Shown: in pieces, positions 1 to 11,369 of the stretch | Layout of the letters: every line of letters begins with the position of its first letter | Position numbering within the stretch: position 1 is the first letter of the stretch | Assembly (NCBI GenBank): GCA_009760855.2 | Contig: WPIO01000010.1 | Coordinates: 5,424,501 to 5,488,500 of the forward strand | DNA length: 64,000 bases | Origin: Cristatella mucedo | Lineage: Eukaryota; Bryozoa; Phylactolaemata; Cristatellidae | Direction of reading: 5' to 3' | Made by a program: the position numbers and the translations under genes | Notes under the pieces: model-generated | What the model saw: the letters and a program-made list of their open reading frames with translations, nothing else | What the model was told of the DNA's origin: nothing | Databases searched by the model: none

Positions 1-59
1 GTATAGGCTGGATCAAGAAAATGAAGCATCACAAAAGTGTGAGTAACAGAACCTTAAAG

Positions 60-1200
60 TACAGAGCTTATTCGGAAGCCAGTTCAGCTCGCAGACAAGT
101 GATGTCATGCAATAGTTTCAAGGTTCACTGCAGACAGGCCAGGCTGCATCGTTTTTCACCTACTGTGAGCCTCATATTACAAAAGTAAGTCTTGCAGCTA
201 GCTAATTACCCCAGGTTTTACTGGATGTCACAGCTGCTTAGGCTAGCATTTCTGGGGTATTATAATCTAAGAAAGTTCCATTTTTCAATTATAAGTAGTT
301 AAAATAAGGAGGAAAAGTTCGAATGGAATTGAAGAGATTGACAGAGATTACGTGCAGATACTTTGGGAGATAGCCCATGTTTTTCAGTCTTAATCCGACT
401 GTGATACAATAATAATATAATTAAAATATAATTCATGTGTATAGGGCCCTAAGAGGACTTTATTCAGGTGCTTCACAAGTGCCACTGGGCTCGAGCCCAC
501 GACCTCGGCCAGACTTTGCTCGGGGCGAGAACCTTAACCACTGGGCCAAATCAGCACGGCAATACTAATGAGTGTAGTTCGTTTGTATGGCACCCTAAGA
601 GAAATTAATCTCTGTGTGGGTAATTTATAACTCACTGCAAGAGAATCAGTACCCTAAGGTTAGTGACATGCAAGGCATCAAGCATGCAAAACATAATCAT
701 GCTTAGGGCTGGCATGCTAAAGCAAGCATGAAGACACTCGCGGCCAAGACGTCTATATGGAACATGCACGGAATCGTGCACGTGTACTATTGCAAAAGAG
801 CACGGGACAAAAACTACAAGGTAACTGGTGCCAGAGGAAGGCTGACGAGAACACAGACGTCCTGAACTGAGTTTTAAAGAATGCAAGATGATTGTTGATA
901 GTGATTGTACTGGGAAGAATGTTCCATGCAATGAGGTCAGGTAGACAGGCTGGTGCTTACAAATGAGGTGACCTCTAGGCCAGCCTTAGGGTCTCGAAAA
1001 CGAAACGACGCATGATAGGGAGCCAGTTAAGCTCGAACTGAAGTGGCAAAGCAGAGTTCAAGTTTTTGGAGCAGTGATAGCAGAACTGGCCAAAGTGCTT
1101 GGGGCTATTGTAAACCTTGATGGGCCTACTACCGTGATCATGTAAAGTACAACTCGAAAGCTCTATGTCGTTGCATGCTTGAAAGAGCATTAAGCAGAGG
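60..1200 (-). mobile_element. Decayed LINE remnants, reverse, with one SINE 2
   Basis: Minus-strand remnants of the C-terminal part of a CR1/L2-like LINE. Phrases such as GGGAGCCAGTTAAGCTCG near 1018 and GAAGCCAGTTCAGCTCG near 73 are diverged forms of the same place in LINE A. At 575-620 is a reverse LINE tail (CACCCTAAGAGAAATTAATCTCT). No intact ORF. Confidence 0.45.
433..560 (-). mobile_element. SINE family 2 copy, reverse
   Basis: Read on the minus strand: GGCCCAGTGGTTAAGG (A-box-like), then GGTCGTGGGCTCGAGCCC (B-box region), then a LINE A-like tail with CTCTTAGGGCCCTATAC. Same layout as 10368-10510 and 49706-49835. Confidence 0.7.
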
Positions 1201-1509
1201 CTCTGAATAGAGAAAGGTTAAGCTATTGATAAAGCAATTAATAAATTGAAAGGATAGACAACTCTGCAGGTTAGCCATAATCTTCAACTGCAAATGAAAT
1301 AAAGTGAAAGTGCACTTCGAATAGTGCTATCCAATCAATGGGGGTCTAACTCGGAGTAAGCCTATGGATAGTGTTGTAAGAGCTGCCTGTATTTTTAAAA
1401 TTAAAGTTTGTTGTGCTCAATAAACTCCATTCTATTGGTTGGTGTTGTTGACTCATTGAGTGTGCAAAAGCACAAGACTAGCATGCTTAGAAAATTATTC
1501 AAAAGCACG

Positions 1510-1888
1510 TAAGAAAACATTCTGGGCCCACTGCTTACTAAGTAGGACTGCTGGTTAGTAACATGCACCTAATCGTGCAATCGGAAGTACACGAATCACA
1601 GATAAAAGACAATCATGATGAGGCTTGGGGAAAGTTGAGTAGCACAGATGCATCTTTAACTAAGGACTTAAATAGTGCAAAGTGGATGCAGGTGGTGACA
1701 GAAGCCAGCAGCAGTTCCAGACGTTCCGTGTATGCAAGGTGAAGCCTCGATCACCGAAAGATTATAATTTATTGCAAGACACACGAGGCGACTCGAGGTT
1801 GAGGACCACGTGGTGCAAGAGCACACTGTAGGAGTGTTGAGGTCGTATAGGTAGACTGGTGCAAGCAAGTGAAGTTACCTATAGGCCA
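1510..1888 (-). mobile_element. Second decayed LINE remnant, reverse
   Basis: It resembles 835-985: the segment ending GACTGGTGCAAGCAAGTGAAG..TAGGCCAG recurs near 935-985. In the minus frame, APVYLYDLN resembles the YLSDLL stretch near the LINE C-terminus. Confidence 0.4.
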
Positions 1889-2020
1889 GACAGAGAGAGG
1901 GAGAGAGAGAGACAGAGAGAGAGCACAGAAAGACAGAGAGAGGGGGGGAGGGAGGGAGAGAGGGAGGGAGAGAGGGAGGGAGGGGAGAGAGGGAGGGAGG
2001 GGAGAGAGGAAGAGAGAGAG
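1889..2020 (+). repeat. Purine tract (GA)n/(GGGA)n
   Basis: About 130 bp of almost pure purine on the plus strand, abutting the (TAA)n tail of the reverse LINE at 2021. It could form triplex (H-DNA). ORFs over it are low-complexity shadows. Confidence 0.9.
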
Positions 2021-3640
2021 TAATAATAATAATAATTATTATGCACTTGATAAAGCGCCCTCAGAGAACTCAATCTCTTTCCAGGCGCTTGACGTTTACT
2101 GCAAAGGAAAGACGACTGGATGGTGAGCGGAAATATCATGCTTGATAAACAACATGAATGACATGGTTAGGGGTGATATGCACAGGGTCAGTATGCAAGT
2201 GTGGTTGGTGGCAGCATGCAACGGTGTGAGCACACATAAGCACATAAAGGACGAATCACGGGGATCCACTAAATGCTGTCATAAATAGGTGCGTTTTTAA
2301 TTTCTTTTTAAATGTGGTCAAGTCAGGGGGTGTCGTGACGAAAGTCAGAAGTGAGTTCCAGGATTTGGGAGAATATGAACTAAACGCACAGTCTCCAAAG
2401 GATTTGAGGTTTGTACTAGGTATAAGTAAACAGTTATATTCTGGAAGGCGCATAGTCCAATGCTTAGCCTGTTGGGGAGAGTAGATCTGATAGGTAGGCT
2501 GGAGCCAAAGAATGAATGAACCTGAAAGTGAATAACAAAGCCTTGAAGTCGATCTGTTGCTTGACTGATAGCCAGTGCAGGTAGGTGAAACGTTGTGTGA
2601 TGTGGCAACTGAGTTTTCACGACAGACAAGCCTAGCTGCAGAGTTTTACAGTAGCTGTAAGCGCCTGATCACACATGCTGGTAGGCCAGTAAGCAGTGAG
2701 TTGCAGAAGTCGAGACAGGATGTCACGAATGCATGGACCAACTTGGACGTGGTATCCTTATCTAAACAAGCCCGAATTTTAGCAATGTTATCAAGCTGAA
2801 AATAGGCAGATTTGAATGTGGAGCTGATATGGTCATCTAACGAGAGGTCGCTTTGGAATATGACACCTATATTTCGAGCTGATTTGACAGGAGATATGCT
2901 GGCAGAGCCAATTTTGAGAGTCAGCCTTTCCAATCTCTGAATCACACTGAGTTTGCCCATAACTAGTAAGTTAGTTTTATCATCGTTTAGTTTTAGAAAA
3001 TTTGCTGCCATCCATGTGCAGATGTCATCAATGCATGCAGCAAGTTAGTTGAGAGAATTTGAGGTGCTCAAAGGCTGGGAGGGATCAAAGCAAAGGTACA
3101 ACTGAGTGTCATCCGCATAGAAGTGAAAGCCTAGATTGTGCTTGGCAATCACATCAGCAAGAGGGAGAGTATAAACGTGAAAAGAACCGGACCTAGCACG
3201 GAGCCCTGAGGTACTCCATATTTCAGAGGTACTTCAGATGATCTTTGTCCATTCACATCAATACTCTGGAGTCTCCCATTGAGATAGGACCTGAAGCACT
3301 GCGGAGCAGTGCCAGTGATGCCCAGGCGAGATGAGAAGTGCTCTAGAATAACTTTGTGGTCGATGGTATCAAAAGCTGCCGAAAGATCAAGCAAAACAAG
3401 CAGAGACACTCTACCCATGTCTGCATTCCTAAGTAGGTCGTTGTACACCCGAAGCAATGCTGACTCAGTGGAATAATTAGCTCTAAAGCCAGACTGGAAC
3501 TTACTAACAAGGTTAGGTATTTCAACGTATGAGTTCAGCCGGTCTGCTACGACTTGTTCCAGTGTCTTTGATAAGAATGGTAGACGGGAGGCTAGGCGGT
3601 AGTTGCTCAAGTTCTCTTCGTCTTGTGTCTTGAATTCAAT
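2021..3640 (-). mobile_element. LINE A copy A1, 5'-truncated, RT-bearing
   Basis: On the minus strand the element ends in ATTATT repeats at 2021-2042, preceded by AAGCGCC..AGAGATTGAG..CTCT..GGCGC, a hairpin-like 3' end. Upstream it encodes reverse transcriptase: [26 protein letters not shown], then a frameshift, a [11 protein letters not shown] region and [15 protein letters not shown]. The endonuclease part is missing. It shares a frameshift and a stop with copy A2 and is nearly identical to it. APE-type, CR1/L2-like. Confidence 0.9.
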
Positions 3641-4094
3641 TTGAATTATATGCTTGATATAGAGCCAGTGCTGCTCAGTCAGAAGTGGTGGGGTGAGGCT
3701 GCTACCCGATGACTACAGACCAGACTTCTGCTAAGTTTTGCATCAGCACCAGACGATCAAAGTAACAGGTCGAGAATAGTGAATAGAGAGAATCGAGGTA
3801 ATTTAGAAGACAAAGTAAGCTGTCGTACTCTTGACTATTCGTGCCCACATTTGAGTGTTCCTCATCGGAAGTTACTTAGACTTGACGGTGAAGTTACTGT
3901 TCTGAAACAGCATGCCTATATTAGGGACAGTCGTCTCGGGAATGATGTTAGATTAAATAATGTTGATCTTGAGGTCTTGCAGGATTACATGCAAACGATA
4001 AGTTAGCATTTTCTTTGCTAAGCTTCTGTTAATTTGTAAACATGTAAGTGAGAATTTCGTCGATGGAAGCTGCAGGGGAGATAGTGAGCTGTGT

Positions 4095-4220
4095 GCTGAG
4101 CAAGGTTTATAAGAATAAACAAATTCATAAAGGTGAATGTCATCCGCGTAATAGTTGAACCCAAGATTGCGTTTGGCTATGACCTTGGCCAGAGGGAGAG
4201 CATAGATTGCGTAAAGAAGG
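4095..4220 (-). mobile_element. LINE RT fragment around YADD
   Basis: The minus strand reads LPLAKVIAKRNLGFNYYADD followed by IHLY, the RT active-site block, then homology is lost. About 125 bp, old. Confidence 0.75.
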
Positions 4221-5528
4221 AGGCTTAATTTCGAAGCCTGAGGTGTTGTATACTTTCAAAAGCTTCCCGAATGACCGATATTCATTTACGTACAGCCATT
4301 ACATCTACAATCTGGCCTCTCCCACTGAGAGTAGCACTGCTAGCCATGATACTAAACCATCACCCGGACATGTCTATCGCAGCCTTGTATTTTGGGTTTG
4401 TTCATCCTTACTAACATAGTTTCTTGCTAAACCATAAATACATGGTTGCTCGATGACTGCAGCCCTCCTGAAACTTCTGTTATAATCGCCAAACCGCTTA
4501 GCAAACTAGTTAGTTATGGGGCGTGCCATGCAAGCACGAGACATCACTACAATTTGCAGGCATGATTTAGATTAGCAATGGCAGTCTTGGATTGCGATAT
4601 CCCTCATCGAGCAAAATGCAATCCTAAACAAGGTCCGACATTAAAGGTTCTACTCCCACGGCTAAGCAGACATATAATTGTTTTCTACCTTTGTGGAATG
4701 GTGCTTACTTTAAAATATTGAAGGCCCTTGATTCAACTCCCGACAGCCACATGATGGATTCCCCTTTCTTCCTCAGCCACGATATGACGGTTTAAAAACA
4801 AAAACAGAGTTAAGCTATTTACTTTTATATTTTAGGTTATCATCATTGAGGTAATGTATTTTAAAATGCACATAAAATAAAAAAAAATATTTAGCTATTG
4901 GAATGTATTTTAAGAAATACTTGTAATATACTGTAAATGTATATCTGTAGCTGTCGGCTATTCTTATTTTACCCTTTTGAAAAGTCTTGTGCTGATGTAG
5001 TATCTGCCAACAATAGCGTGGTCAGATATTGTAAGTTAAGGTCTGTGGGATCGATGCAACAGCCAACCGCCGGTATTGATTTATTTAACAAACCCCAAAC
5101 TGTTGATACTGGCCTGGTCATTGACCACAGCAACAAAATGGCCGCAATTTGAAAAATGCAACTCAGTACCAAATTTGAATTAAAGCATATGAATGAATTT
5201 AGCTTGTATATTGAAACTTTCTGGATAGGCAACAAATTTCAACCAAGGTATGTGCCCTGTGTGGAGAGCAAAAGAACGGATTATCGATTGTTCAATTTCT
5301 AGAGCTCTGCCGGCTACTGGAAGTTGTAGGATCACTCAAGTCACGATACGTCTTTTAATTTTCAATCTCAAAGTGACTGACTTTCGGTCGCTCGGCAATT
5401 TTATTTACATTTCTATGTACTTGATCAATGGAAATGAACTATGTGCTTGCATTATTTTGTATTGTTACATTGCGACGTTTCCTTTCTCATGGCCAATTTA
5501 ATTTCTTTAATTTATGTTTCTCTTTTAG
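4221..5528. other. ADA intron, no further feature seen
   Basis: AT-rich, several short poly-A/T runs. Searched for the missing upstream ADA exon (expected to end in phase 1 with a Ser-Ile-Leu-Cys-Cys-like segment). None recognised. Confidence 0.6.
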
Positions 5529-5662
5529 ACATTTCTGCAGAAATTTTTGAGCTGTGCAAGAAATACAAGGATGAAGGTGTAGTTGGAATCGACATTGCCG
5601 GAGATGAGAATCTCATTGAACAAGGCCAAAGCACAGCCCCAGAACAGTATCAGGCGTACAAG
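5529..5662 (+). CDS. ADA: ADA exon a (GIDIAGDE)
   Basis: The acceptor is a T-rich tract ending TTTTAG at 5528 and the donor is AAG|GTGTAT at 5663. The exon enters with two bases (xAC), so the preceding exon must end in phase 1. It encodes a helix starting ISAEIFELCKKY and the strand GIDIAGDE, followed by a short insertion before EQYQAYK. Confidence 0.92.
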
Positions 5663-6509
5663 GTGTATAGCCATTCCTCAGCATATTTGATGCTATTCTT
5701 AGCTCACTGGCCCTTCCGAATGTCTTACATTTGAAATGGACGCTGTGGGGTTGCCATGCTTATTTTTGAGAACTATTGCTGAATAAGTAAGCAAGTGCAC
5801 TGTCACCTTTGTCTGTGCTTAATAGGATGCTAAGCTGCATGGCATTCATAGAACTGCACATGCTGGAGAGAATGGCAGCTATCACGTGGTCAAGGAGGTG
5901 AGTTCATTCATGCATGTTGCTTACCTTGACTGCTTGAGCTTTTAATTATGTTACCATACTTTGTCTAGAGCTGTGTTAGGTCTAGAAATCTACAGACTGG
6001 CGCAGTCATGGAGACCAACTTGACCCGATTAAAAAGGCAGGGGTGTGACATCTCTGCTTGAGTTAGGAATTTCTTATGTACTTAATAGGCGATTATAGCA
6101 TTTCATCTTGAAGCAACTATCTATCGGTAGAGAGTATGAAAAATCTAAATGCGTTATTAATTTAATGTATCGGTTTGTTTACAGCTGCACACGGCTTGGC
6201 TATGGGCCGACTATGGTTAGTCAACATGCTCAAGGTGCCAGCTGGTTTTGAATGCCGTTCTGTATACGAACGGATATTCCGGATGAGTGCTTGCATACTG
6301 TTTTTAAATAGGATTGTGGGTAGGTAATTAGTTGGTGGCCAGTGCTACAATTATTTAGGCACTGCTAGTACATCATCTTGGAAACTCACGAGCGATTGAA
6401 TTTCTTGCTTTACTTTGTATGTCCCTATTGCCTACGATACTTTGAGCCTGGCCAGCCATCTCACGGTGCTAACTACCCAATAAAATCCCATATATTGAAT
6501 ATATATCTC

Positions 6510-6559
<50 letters not shown>

Positions 6560-9048
6560 ATATACATATTCCATTGAAAGCTATGCATACCAGGCTCGGC
6601 TGCACAGAGGGTCAACTGGTGGTCAAGCTATAGTGCTCTGCTCGGGAATCCAGTGTGGAACACTCCTGGGAGAAGGATAGTTTGGTAGACATGAATGCAC
6701 TACACCAACTCAGCCTGGTGACTCGCTAAACTTTTTTGAGCTCTACAGTGTAGCCGTGTCTCTGGGAGGGTATTGTGGGAATCCATGCAGCTTAGCCACT
6801 GGTCTTGCTGTACAAAGAATTGTAATGAATCGTGATGGCACACTAGGTAAGGCGGTTGCTCTTATCGACCTTCCGTTCAGATGTCGTGGGTTCGAATCCT
6901 GCACTGGGCGATCCTGTATTGCTGCTGCAAGTGGTGGTGGTGGTGATAGCCGTAAAGGCTCTTCTGTCGCCACACAAAAGAGGCTGTTTCAACAGCTAGA
7001 ATTCTTTTTAATGGAAGGCCTGTCCAGTGGTCGTGGCCTTGACCTTCTAGTCCTAACCTGGTGGCACCACGTGATACGAGTTCACTGTGCATAAGCCTTT
7101 TGGTGATGGAACATGAGCTCAGAACAAACTTTTTTTTAAATAGTGCCTGAGATTGGCGTGCCATCTCGAGTATAAACCTTGCTTAGCTCTAGCCTGACAG
7201 CATTAGCATACGTAGGCACGATGTCAGCTCAACTCGGACTCGTTGTCCATTTCTTGTCATCATCTGCTATCACGTTCATGCTATGGAATGCTGACGTTGA
7301 GAGTCGAAGCATTTGTAAACCACTGCCAGATCTCTAGGCTATAGAGGACTTCTGCGTCGAGAGGATCGGCCACGGCTACCATTCACTTGACGACGACGAG
7401 GTCTACCAAACGCTGCTGCAGCTGCGCATTCACCTTGAAGTCTGCCCCTTGTCGAGTATACTTACTGGCGCAACAAGCAGCAACGTGGCTGATCATCCTG
7501 TCCACAGGTTAGAGCTACACCATTAGCGGCCGTTTGAGCAGGCACACCTAGAGACTTTGAATTCTTTGACTTTCAAAGGATGTCAATCTCCTGCTCATGC
7601 ATCTCCTGTGAGACGTGGCAGTAGAACTCAGCTGTTTATTACCTCGTTCATCTGCATAACCGTTTAGCTCTGTACAAATTGTACATTGCAGGTTTGCAGC
7701 AGATCGAGCCAACTTTTCTTTAAGCACTGACGATCCGACCATAACTGGAACAAAGCTTTCGGACGAGTTTAGTCTGCTTGCCGAGGCCGGCATCCCTATC
7801 CTTGACCTAATAAAGACGGTTAGTTCAGCTATTCTCTAAGGACTCTTGCTTGCTTTGCATGTTTAGGCTTGATCTTTCAGACTCGTACCCACGATTGTTC
7901 TCACAGCCCTTATTTAGCAGCAGGCCAATTAGCAGAGCCAGCCGAGGTCAGTCGGTGATTCGAACGTAGCTTGCTGTTTGAATTCTGCATTAGTCATGCT
8001 GCCTAAAACTCATTGTTTCGGTGTTCTAGTGGTACTGAATATTTAAAAACCCCACCTAATTACATTCCAAGCAGTTTGAAACAATTTTAACATCAGTATC
8101 GCTAACTTAATACCACTGAATTACGTTTTTCCTTAAACACTAAATGTATTCAATTCAAAAATGAATTCTTCAATGTAAACACACTTACCTCTGTACGTGT
8201 TTTTCTCTGATACTTATGGAGCAACTGCCCTTGCTCTTAATTTTTTTGCATAGACCATTTCGCAAATAGCATTCGCTTTGCACCTAGCACGTGGTACATG
8301 CTTAATATAGGCGACAAAGTGATTATTTTCTCGTATAGCTAGATGCTAGTGGCAGGAGACGTATTCCGTAAATTAGAATTACAAATAAATTACTTTGGCT
8401 AACTTTAGTTCCTTTCCGAAATTTAGCTTAATAAATGGTAAATGGGCTGGCTAGGCAAGCAGATTTCTACTAAGTGAAGCCAGAAAGTCCGTCTTTTCGT
8501 CCGTCACTCGTCAAGATGGCACAGCCTAGTCTTCCGTGACAGAGCTACTATGACTCAGCGAAGCGAGTCCACAGGCAGTGAGGTGCTCGAGTGTACAATA
8601 TTACAATTTTTAAAATAATGAAGGTTAATACAAATATTATAATGGTGCAATTTTGTCCTCGATTATGATACCCTCTAGCCACAAAGCAGAAAAAACTAAT
8701 AAAGTGTACAATATTGAAAAGTTTAGGTAATGAAGTTTACTGCAAAAACTATAATATTACGTACTTGTTCTCGAGCAGGCTTCGCTCAAGCCAAGACGAA
8801 TCCTGAGTCAACTCGGGAGTCTAGCATAGCTAAAGCACAGTCAGCATGTCTGGTCTAAGATATGGCTTTGAACTATCTCATCATTTAAGGGTATGCAGGT
8901 GGTTATGAATTAGTAGGTGTCATTCTCATTGTAGTCTTGCCGAGGAATTACCCCGATATATAATGCTGTGTGCTAGCTACCAATATGCTGCATAATAAAA
9001 TTGTAAACTGCCGATAGGCACAATATATCCATTGAGAGAGAGAGGGGG

Positions 9049-9104
<56 letters not shown>

Positions 9105-10323
9105 TCGTCAGTGGTAGGCGGCTGGTCCTTGGTGGGGTCCTGGTGGAGGGGTCCTGGAGGGTGTGTCTTTAGGGGTCGATCGCTATGGCAACCTATTGGA
9201 GTAGTGTGGCATTTTCACAGGCAGGTGCAGTTGAACATGAGCCGAGAGAAAAAAAGGCACAACGAATCTCGTTCCAAGATTTAAAGTTGTATCAATAAAA
9301 GAAGTGCAAGGTGTAATGGCAAAGCTGGCGTCCTGACGAGTGGTAACTTGTAGTGTCACTCGGTCGTAGACATAACAGTAATAATACATTTGATAAAGCA
9401 TGTTCAGAGAACTCAATCTTTTTCTAGGCGCTTTATAATTGCTGCGAAGGAAGCACAATCGAATGGTTAGTGGTAGCATGCTCAATAGACAACAAGAACA
9501 ACATGGTTGGGGGTGATAGGTCATAAGGTCAGCAAGCAAGTAAGGTTATCGGCAGCATGCACAGTGTCGGCACGCAAAAACACATAAAGAACGAATCGCC
9601 GGGACCCACTAAATGCTGTGATAAATAGATCCGTTCCAGTTTCTCTTTAAACGTGGTCAAGTCAGGAAATGTGATGAAGGCCGGAAGTGAGTTCCCGGCT
9701 TTGGGAGCATACGAAGTAAAGGCACGGTCTCTAAAGGATTTGAGGTTTGTGCGAGGTATAGGTAAACAGTTAGATTCCGAAAGGCAGGTGGTATGATGCT
9801 TAGCCTGGTGGGGCAGTAGATCTGATAGGTAGGCTGGAGCCAAAGAATGAAGGGACCTGAAAGTGAGTGACATAACCTTGAAATCGATGCGTTGCTGACT
9901 GTGAGCCAGTGCAGGTCGGCGAGAAGTGGTGTGAACTTTTGAACATGACACCACATTTCAGACGATTTTATCCCCAATCTCTATCTGTCGTAGGGCTTCT
10001 GCACGTCTGTGGCTCTGTGCGTCTTCCAGCGATTTCTACAGTCGATAACCTTAATTTGCCATACTCACGTGACCTTACCTCAGTCGTGCAGTTCCATAAG
10101 TACTTGTGCCTCATTGGACGCCAACAGCCATCTTTGGCCTGAGGTCACATGCAGTGCCCGAAACTGTAGTATCTTGGATATGCAAGGCCAGCGTCAAGCT
10201 ACACGAACCTTGCACGTGTTTCTCCGATAAGTCCGGTTGGGGCCGTGAACAGGGAGACCTGGCTCGTATTATGCCCACAGCTTGTGGAGCGACATGCTGC
10301 CAGATGCTGGATCCCCTTCCTGG

Positions 10324-10372
<49 letters not shown>

Positions 10373-10867
10373 ATTCATTTATACAGCGCCCCAAGAGAAC
10401 TTAATCTCTATTCAGGCGCTTCACATATGCCTCGGGGCTCGAGCTCACGACCTCAGTCAGACCTTGGTCGGGGCGAGCACCTTAACCACTAAACCAAACC
10501 AGCTAGGCATGATCCAAGGCGTCTCCACTTGGTCGTCCCACTGGTTCTTGGTCTCTTCCTGTCTATAGCGTAGTAAGTAATGCTGCCCACGCCAGATTGT
10601 TCCCTCAGTTCAGACTGTAAAAATACTTCGCTTTCCTTGTCAAACGCTGCATGGTCCGACGTTAGCTACAAGCTTTCGGTCGGTAAGCTCTTCCTTGCTG
10701 GTCTTTTGTTTTCTTTGTGTTCGAACAAAAGACTTTAAGAAGTTTGAATTCATTTGCAGAATTTCAATGCCGCTCGAAGTAGCTTCTTGCCGGACGATGA
10801 GAAGGCCCAGCTACTGGATCGATTGCGTGCGGCCTATTCACATGTACCCGAGGTTGGGTCATTTTGA
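5529..10867 (+). CDS. ADA: Adenosine deaminase, 3' half of gene (5 exons)
   Basis: Exons 5529-5662, 5826-5897, 7338-7507, 7692-7818 and 10760-10867 join in frame, all with GT-AG borders, to give about 202 residues ending at TGA. Known role: hydrolytic deamination of adenosine and deoxyadenosine in purine salvage, using a zinc-bound water in a TIM barrel. Visible motifs in order are GIDIAGDE, HAGE (zinc His and catalytic Glu), RIGHGYH (catalytic His) and STDDP (zinc Asp and neighbour). The second exon is 72 nt and phase 0 on both sides, as I recall for vertebrate ADA exon 7. The joined part matches the C-terminal 200 or so of about 360 residues. The N-terminal exons with the HxH zinc motif were not found upstream, so the call is partial. 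GDE rather than a GDP-type motif favours ADA over ADAL. Confidence 0.93.
5826..5897 (+). CDS. ADA: ADA exon b (HAGE)
   Basis: Acceptor TTAATAG|GAT, donor GAG|GTGAGT. The 24 codons include GIHRTAHAGENGS, with the zinc-ligand His and the catalytic Glu of HAGE intact. Confidence 0.95.
6512..6556 (+). repeat. (TA)n microsatellite
   Basis: About 22 uninterrupted TA units in an ADA intron. Confidence 0.95.
6831..7000 (+). mobile_element. SINE family 1 copy, forward
   Basis: GGCACACTAGGTAAGGCGG resembles an A box and GGGTTCGAATCCTGC is a canonical B box, so the head is tRNA-derived. The body has CACTGGGCGATCCT..ATTGC and a GGTGGTGATAG..AAAGGCTCTTCTGTCGC block, ending GAGGCTGTTTCAACAGCT. Related copies are at 13398, 14728, 16830, 42893 and 54082. 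Confidence 0.8.
7001..7337. other. ADA intron, nothing recognised
   Basis: Unique-looking sequence between the SINE and ADA exon c. Confidence 0.5.
7338..7507 (+). CDS. ADA: ADA exon c (GHGYH)
   Basis: Acceptor TCTCTAG|GCT, donor CACAG|GTTAGA, ending in phase 2. It encodes RIGHGYHSLDDDE and HLEVCPLSS, the barrel strands around the catalytic His. It ends in an Arg codon split across the intron (AG|G). Confidence 0.94.
7692..7818 (+). CDS. ADA: ADA exon d (STDDP)
   Basis: Acceptor ATTGCAG|G, donor ACG|GTTAGT. It completes the split Arg and encodes NFSLSTDDP, with the Asp pair that ligates zinc and positions the attacking water, then a helix ending AGIPILDLIKT. Confidence 0.94.
8465..8600 (+). 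repeat. AAGATGG-bearing interspersed repeat, copy 1
   Basis: TTCTACTAAGTGAAGC..AGAAAGTCC, one CAAGATGGCACAG, then GTCTTCCGTGA and GCGAAGCGAGTCCACAGGCAG. The same order recurs at 42932-43120. Unknown family. Confidence 0.65.
8601..9030. other. AT-rich intron sequence with internal repeats
   Basis: AATAAAG/TACAATATT-type phrases recur about 110 bp apart (near 8597 and 8706), but no gene or known element is seen. 7819-8464 is likewise plain intron. Confidence 0.45.
9034..9102 (+). repeat. (GA)n microsatellite
   Basis: About 68 bp of GA with one GGGG interruption near its start. Confidence 0.95.
9380..9960 (-). mobile_element. LINE A copy A3, 5'-truncated
   Basis: Reverse copy with tail AGTAATAATACATTTGATAAAGC at 9380 and the last part of the [34 protein letters not shown]. 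Homology stops near 9960, so only the 3' 580 bp were inserted or kept. Confidence 0.85.
10327..10367 (+). repeat. (AT)n microsatellite
   Basis: About 20 AT units directly abutting the tail of the reverse SINE 2 that follows, so it probably grew from the SINE tail. Confidence 0.95.
10368..10510 (-). mobile_element. SINE family 2 copy, reverse
   Basis: Minus strand: GGTTTAGTGGTTAAGGTGC (A-box-like), GAGGTCGTGAGCTCGAGCC (B-box region), tail AAGCGCCTGAATAGAGATTA followed by AGTTCTCTTGGGGCGCTGTA. Confidence 0.8.
10760..10867 (+). CDS. ADA: ADA last exon with stop
   Basis: Acceptor CATTTGCAG|AAT. It encodes NFNAARSSFLPDDEK, the conserved C-terminal helix of ADA, and stops at TGA 10865-10867. I saw no convincing AATAAA in the next few hundred bases. 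The 2.9-kb intron before it carries a (GA)n tract, a LINE A fragment and a SINE 2 copy. Confidence 0.93.
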   Translation, partial: NFNAARSSFLPDDEKAQLLDRLRAAYSHVPEVGSF

Positions 10868-11369
10868 GCACTGGATAATGGAAATCGATGAGAGAGGATG
10901 GAGGCAGTCGTGTAGCGTGATTACTACCTTAAGGGCATGGCTTTGCCAATAGTGGGAGATGGCCAGCAAGAGCAGGGCGGTGCATAATTGTGCTAGCTAT
11001 TCTGTGCTTCTAAGAAGGCCTAATAATTTTATTCATCGTTTCCGGGAAGATAATGACAGCGATCCTTGTTTGACAGTATCTCCCAGTAAGTAATTTTAAT
11101 GGCTGCTGGTATGACTGTTAATTATATTGTTAGCTGTCTTCGCTGCCTCACGCACCAGTGTCTAACTTTAATCAATTATGTTCGGCTATTAAAATCAATT
11201 AATAATTGTAGCAGTTTGTATTACTTGGAAAATGTATTGATTTCTTGCGATATGGCTGCTGGCATTGCCAGGTAAGCCGCGCATCGACGAAGCTGGCTGG
11301 GCATGTCTCTGCAACTAATTTAAAACGAACGGCTACGTGCGCACGAGCCGCCTCTATGTAGAATCTGGG

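Noticed and set aside
1869-2139. ORFs over the GA/CT tract on both strands
   Set aside because: Pure low-complexity translation (Arg/Glu or Ser/Leu repeats) over a simple repeat and a LINE tail.
4937-5501. Candidate upstream ADA exons
   Set aside because: Frames here lack the expected SILCC-like strand and HxH motif, and do not end in phase 1 with a GT.
6885-6905. Possible functional tRNA gene around a perfect B box
   Set aside because: The B box is clear, but the sequence does not close an acceptor stem and the unit recurs several times with a long non-tRNA body, so it is a SINE.
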